Positions 41,288 to 43,775 of a stretch of DNA of 43,775 nucleotides are shown piece by piece; position 1 is the stretch's first letter, and each line of letters begins with the position of its first letter. This DNA comes from Pseudomonadota bacterium (GTDB lineage: Bacteria > Pseudomonadota > Alphaproteobacteria > Rhizobiales > Xanthobacteraceae). The stretch lies in NCBI GenBank assembly GCA_023423415.1, contig JAFAFP010000023.1:1-43775 (forward strand), given 5' to 3'. The notes beneath the pieces were generated by a model. It worked only from the letters and a program-made list of their open reading frames with translations. It ran no database searches and was not told where the DNA came from. The position numbers were made by a program, and so were the translations under genes.

Positions 41288-41539
41288 TACGAGCACGTGT
41301 TGAGAGGCCGCTGTAGGCTTTGCGCGCAAGGAGACAGCCATACGTGTTGCAGGACAGGTGGCGTCAGTCGCCGAGATGCCGGGATCAGCCAATGAAAGCT
41401 GATCACGGCTGGCGGCTTTGCCGTCAAGCTGACCCCGGTAGGCCGGTTCTCGCCCGCCCGCCATACAAGGACACGCCGTTCGACGCGATGCCGAATATCC
41501 GGGAGCAGGCCGGGGCCATCGCGCTTAATTCACGAAGGA

Positions 41540-41992
41540 TCAAGCCGGCGGCGGCGGCAGGAAGATGATTTCATTCCGGGCGGCCAACGCCACCACTTCG
41601 TCCGGGACCTGCTCCTTCATCGAATGGATGCCCCAGAACAGATCGTAGAGCTTGCGGGTCGGCGTCACCCAGAACATGCATTTCACGACCTGGTCGGACT
41701 TGTTGAAGATGCCATGCGGCAGCTGCATCGGCAGCCGTACGAGGTCGCCAGCTGTTGCGACGTAGTCGCGGCCGTCGAGCAGAAAATCGAGCCGGCCTTC
41801 CAGCATGTAGATGAACTCGTCCTGGGTCGGATGAATATGCGGCGGCACGAAGGTGCCGGGCGGGAACGTGGCGTGCCAGGAGAACGATTGTTCGGACAAG
41901 GACTTTGGCACGTAGGTCTGGCCGAGAATATTCCAGGAAATGCCGTCGATTCCTGTAGAGGCTTTTGTGATGCCGGCGGTCAACGCTTGCAT
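41540..41992 (-). CDS. Cupin-domain protein
   Basis: 150-aa single-domain cupin. Motif 1 is visible as PPGTFVPPHIHPTQDEFIYMLEG (His, His, Glu metal ligands) and motif 2 as GDLVRLPMQLPHGIFN (final His). A metal-binding beta-barrel enzyme or sugar/aromatic-binding protein is likely, but the family is too broad to assign a reaction. It stands alone on the minus strand between two binding-protein genes and ends in a proline run (FLPPPPA). ATG 41992 is the only good start. Confidence 0.85.
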   Translation of the reverse strand: MQALTAGITKASTGIDGISWNILGQTYVPKSLSEQSFSWHATFPPGTFVPPHIHPTQDEFIYMLEGRLDFLLDGRDYVATAGDLVRLPMQLPHGIFNKSDQVVKCMFWVTPTRKLYDLFWGIHSMKEQVPDEVVALAARNEIIFLPPPPA

Positions 41993-42342
41993 ATGACGCG
42001 AACTCCCATCGCATTCCGATTGGTCGTTCCGGCATTAAATCAGAAGGGTTCCCGGACGGATACTCTTGATGCGGCGCTGCAGCGCGGTTTTGCAGATAGC
42101 GTAAATGTGGGCACACCAGACCCGAAAATCCGCACTCACATCACGGTCATTCTTATTCCGGGCTTCGGTGCTCATTCCCGCGCCCCCGGAATGACGATCG
42201 AGACATTTGCAGCGGTACCCCTAAAACGGGCTTTACCTTCGATATTTCAAACCTAAACTAATCCCCCAACCGTAACCCCTGCGCGGCCCAACGAGACGGG
42301 GGAGGAGTCTGTTGGTTTCTTATCGTTCCGGAGGAAGAATCG
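41993..42342. other. Intergenic region between the cupin gene and livK-like gene
   Basis: 350 bp with no credible gene. Positions 42146-42195 look like a short, decayed relative of the palindromic elements elsewhere (GTCATTC...GGAATGAC ends). Promoters for both divergent genes should lie here; no consensus was found. A GGAGGAAGAA ribosome-binding site ends the region. Confidence 0.5.
42146..42195. repeat. Decayed palindromic intergenic element, copy 3
   Basis: GTCATTCT at the left and GGAATGAC at the right are inverted ends (7 of 8), with ATTCCGGGC and GCGCCCCCGGAAT inside. It is only 50 bp, so it may be a remnant of the family seen at 162-269 and 21274-21387. Confidence 0.4.
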
Positions 42343-43521
42343 ATGACCAGAGCCAGTATCCTTGTTGCGCTCGGCGCGAGCGCCGCGTTAACCCTGACTG
42401 CAGTGCCAGCGAACGCGCAGGACAAGGTCAAGGTCGGTGTTATTGCGACGCTATCGGGTCCTCCGGCGGTGCTCGGCCAGCAATTGCGCAACGGTTTTCA
42501 GCTCGCAGTGAAGAATCTCGGCGGAAAGCTCGGCGGCAAGGACGTCGAGCTGATCGTGCAAGACGATGAATTGAAACCCGATGTCGCGGTGACCAAGGTT
42601 CGCGCGCTCGTCGAACGCGACAAGGTCGATTTTGTCGTCGGCCCGATCTTTTCCAACATGCTCCAGGCGATCATGAAGCCGGTGACCGAAGGCGGCGCGA
42701 TCCTGATCTCTCCGAATGCCGGAACGTCGAATTTCGCCGGCAAGGAATGCAACCCGAATTTCTTCGTGACTTCGTATCAGAACGACCAGATGCACGAGGT
42801 CGCCGGCAAGTATGCGCAGGACAAGGGCATCAAGACTGCCTACATCATGGCGCCGAACTATCAAGCGGGTAAGGACGCGCTTGCCGGCTTCAAACGCTAC
42901 TTCAAGGGCGAGGTGGTGGACGAAGTGTATGTGCCGCTGAACCAGCTCGACTATTCGGCGGAGCTGGCGCGCATCGCGGCGGCGAAGCCGCAGGCTCTGT
43001 TCGTGTTCCTGCCCGGCGGCATGGGTGTCAATTTCGTCAAGCAGTTCCGGCAGGCCGGACTCGCCGACAAGGTGACGTTCCTCTCGACCTTCACCGTGGA
43101 TGAATCGACGCTCCCCGCACAGCAGGATGCCGCGCTCGGCTTCTTTGCTGGCTCGAACTGGGCGCCGAACATGGACAATCCGCAGAACAAGAAGTTCGTC
43201 GCCGATTACGAGAAGGAATTCGGCGCAGTGCCTGCGACCTATGCCTTCCAGGCCTACGATGCGGCTTTGGCGATCGATGCCGCACTGAAGGAGACCAAGG
43301 GTAACACCTCCGACAAGGACGCGTTGCGGGCGGCGATGAAGAAGGCGAACTTCGACTCGCTGCGCGGCAAGTTCAAGTTCAATACCAACAACTACCCGAT
43401 TCAGGATTTCTACCTGACCAAGGTGGCCAAGCGCCCCGACGGGAAGTTCCAGACCGAGATCGTCGAGAAGGTGTTCACCGATTACGCCGATCCGCATGTC
43501 AAAGACTGCAAGATGAAGTGA
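42343..43521 (+). CDS. Liv-type ABC transporter substrate-binding protein
   Basis: 392-aa periplasmic binding protein. A signal peptide (about 1-26, ending TAVPANAQ) is followed by DKVKVGVIATLSGPPAVLGQQLRNGFQLAV, the standard first lobe, ELIVQDDELKPDVAVTKVRALVERDKVDFVVGPIFSN, and a second lobe with YAFQAYDAALAIDAAL. It differs from the protein at 40064 and is followed after 82 nt by its LivH-type permease, so it belongs to a complete transporter continuing past the window. Similar proteins take up aromatic acids such as benzoate in related genomes, which would suit the box cluster, but that is only suggestive. ATG 42343 has GGAGGAAGAA upstream. Confidence 0.9.
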   Translation: MTRASILVALGASAALTLTAVPANAQDKVKVGVIATLSGPPAVLGQQLRNGFQLAVKNLGGKLGGKDVELIVQDDELKPDVAVTKVRALVERDKVDFVVGPIFSNMLQAIMKPVTEGGAILISPNAGTSNFAGKECNPNFFVTSYQNDQMHEVAGKYAQDKGIKTAYIMAPNYQAGKDALAGFKRYFKGEVVDEVYVPLNQLDYSAELARIAAAKPQALFVFLPGGMGVNFVKQFRQAGLADKVTFLSTFTVDESTLPAQQDAALGFFAGSNWAPNMDNPQNKKFVADYEKEFGAVPATYAFQAYDAALAIDAALKETKGNTSDKDALRAAMKKANFDSLRGKFKFNTNNYPIQDFYLTKVAKRPDGKFQTEIVEKVFTDYADPHVKDCKMK

Positions 43522-43603
43522 TCCTGACGAAGGACTTCTCTTTTTTGACGTCTATGGGACACTGGTCGCGTTCCGCCAGGGCGGGACGCAGCGCGGAGCA
43601 AGA

Positions 43604-43775
43604 ATGAGTACGACGCTCCTCCTTGTGCAGACCCTGAATGGTCTGCAGCTCGGCGTTCTGCTGTTCCTGATCGCGGCGGGATTGACGCTGGTGTTCGGCG
43701 TGATGGATTTCATCAATCTCGCGCACGGCGTCCAGTACATGCTGGGCGCCTATCTCGCGGTGATGTTCTACGCGA
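43604..43775 (+). CDS. LivH-type ABC transporter permease, N-terminal fragment
   Basis: The first 57 codons of a branched-chain amino acid-type permease; the gene runs off the right edge. It reads MSTTLLLVQTLNGLQLGVLLF and then LIAAGLTLVFGVMDFINLAHG, the near-invariant start of LivH proteins. Two TM helices are visible. ATG 43604 follows GCGGAGCAAGA. It lies 82 nt after the binding-protein gene, in the same operon. Confidence 0.92.
   Translation, partial: MSTTLLLVQTLNGLQLGVLLFLIAAGLTLVFGVMDFINLAHGVQYMLGAYLAVMFYA

Noticed and set aside
41320..41568. 82-aa ORF between the orphan binding protein and the cupin gene
   Set aside because: Arg/Pro-rich random-looking sequence without RBS, overlapping the end of the cupin gene.

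Overview
The window reads as chromosome of an alphaproteobacterium, most likely Hyphomicrobiales (Bradyrhizobium/Rhodopseudomonas/Xanthobacteraceae-like). This rests on the GC-rich but not extreme composition, the ACR3-type ars operon, an aerobic benzoyl-CoA (box) cluster with a BoxR regulator, several Liv-type ABC transporter genes, and recurrent intergenic palindromic elements of the 'GTCATTCC...GGAATGAC' kind. The species call is inference. No rRNA, tRNA, CRISPR array, transposase or phage gene was recognised.

Layout. 1-155: end of a LivF-type ABC ATPase. 344-2931 (-): arsenic operon arsR-ACR3-arsC-arsH. 3109-9580 (+): aerobic benzoyl-CoA cluster boxR, alpha/beta hydrolase, boxC, boxB, boxA. 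TGCA-type operators sit on the -10 elements of boxR and boxC, and a string of RNA hairpins lies before boxA. 9633-13954: divergent serine/alanine-glyoxylate aminotransferase (-) and a GlcD/YdiJ-like FAD + Fe-S dehydrogenase (+). 14075-15133 (-): outer-membrane-type protein. 15217-19710 (-): overlapping trehalose operon otsB, GH15 glucosidase, otsA, and a homologue of the Anabaena sensory rhodopsin transducer (ASRT). 20115-23452 (+): Gfo/Idh dehydrogenase, DUF993 aldolase-like protein and TIM-barrel isomerase, probably a sugar or polyol catabolic operon behind a perfect palindrome. 23476-24028: small acidic ORF and a CsbD-like protein.

24221-36483 is the most interesting block. Six consecutive minus-strand genes run FecR-domain/RTX secreted protein (1391 aa), type I secretion ABC transporter, HlyD-type adaptor, CHASE2 adenylate cyclase, metallo-beta-lactamase-fold hydrolase, and a Popeye-like protein (membrane segments plus a cyclic-nucleotide-binding domain). 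A LapG-family (BTLCP) periplasmic cysteine protease converges on the end. Together they look like a surface-adhesin secretion/release system coupled to a local cAMP circuit. The parts are recognisable, but the coupling is inference.

36796-43775: FAD monooxygenase (+); an Rrf2-family regulator with three cysteines; an NDH-2-like flavoprotein behind a 17-bp inverted repeat, followed by a periplasmic binding protein; a cupin protein (-); then a Liv-type binding protein and the start of its LivH permease, cut by the window edge.
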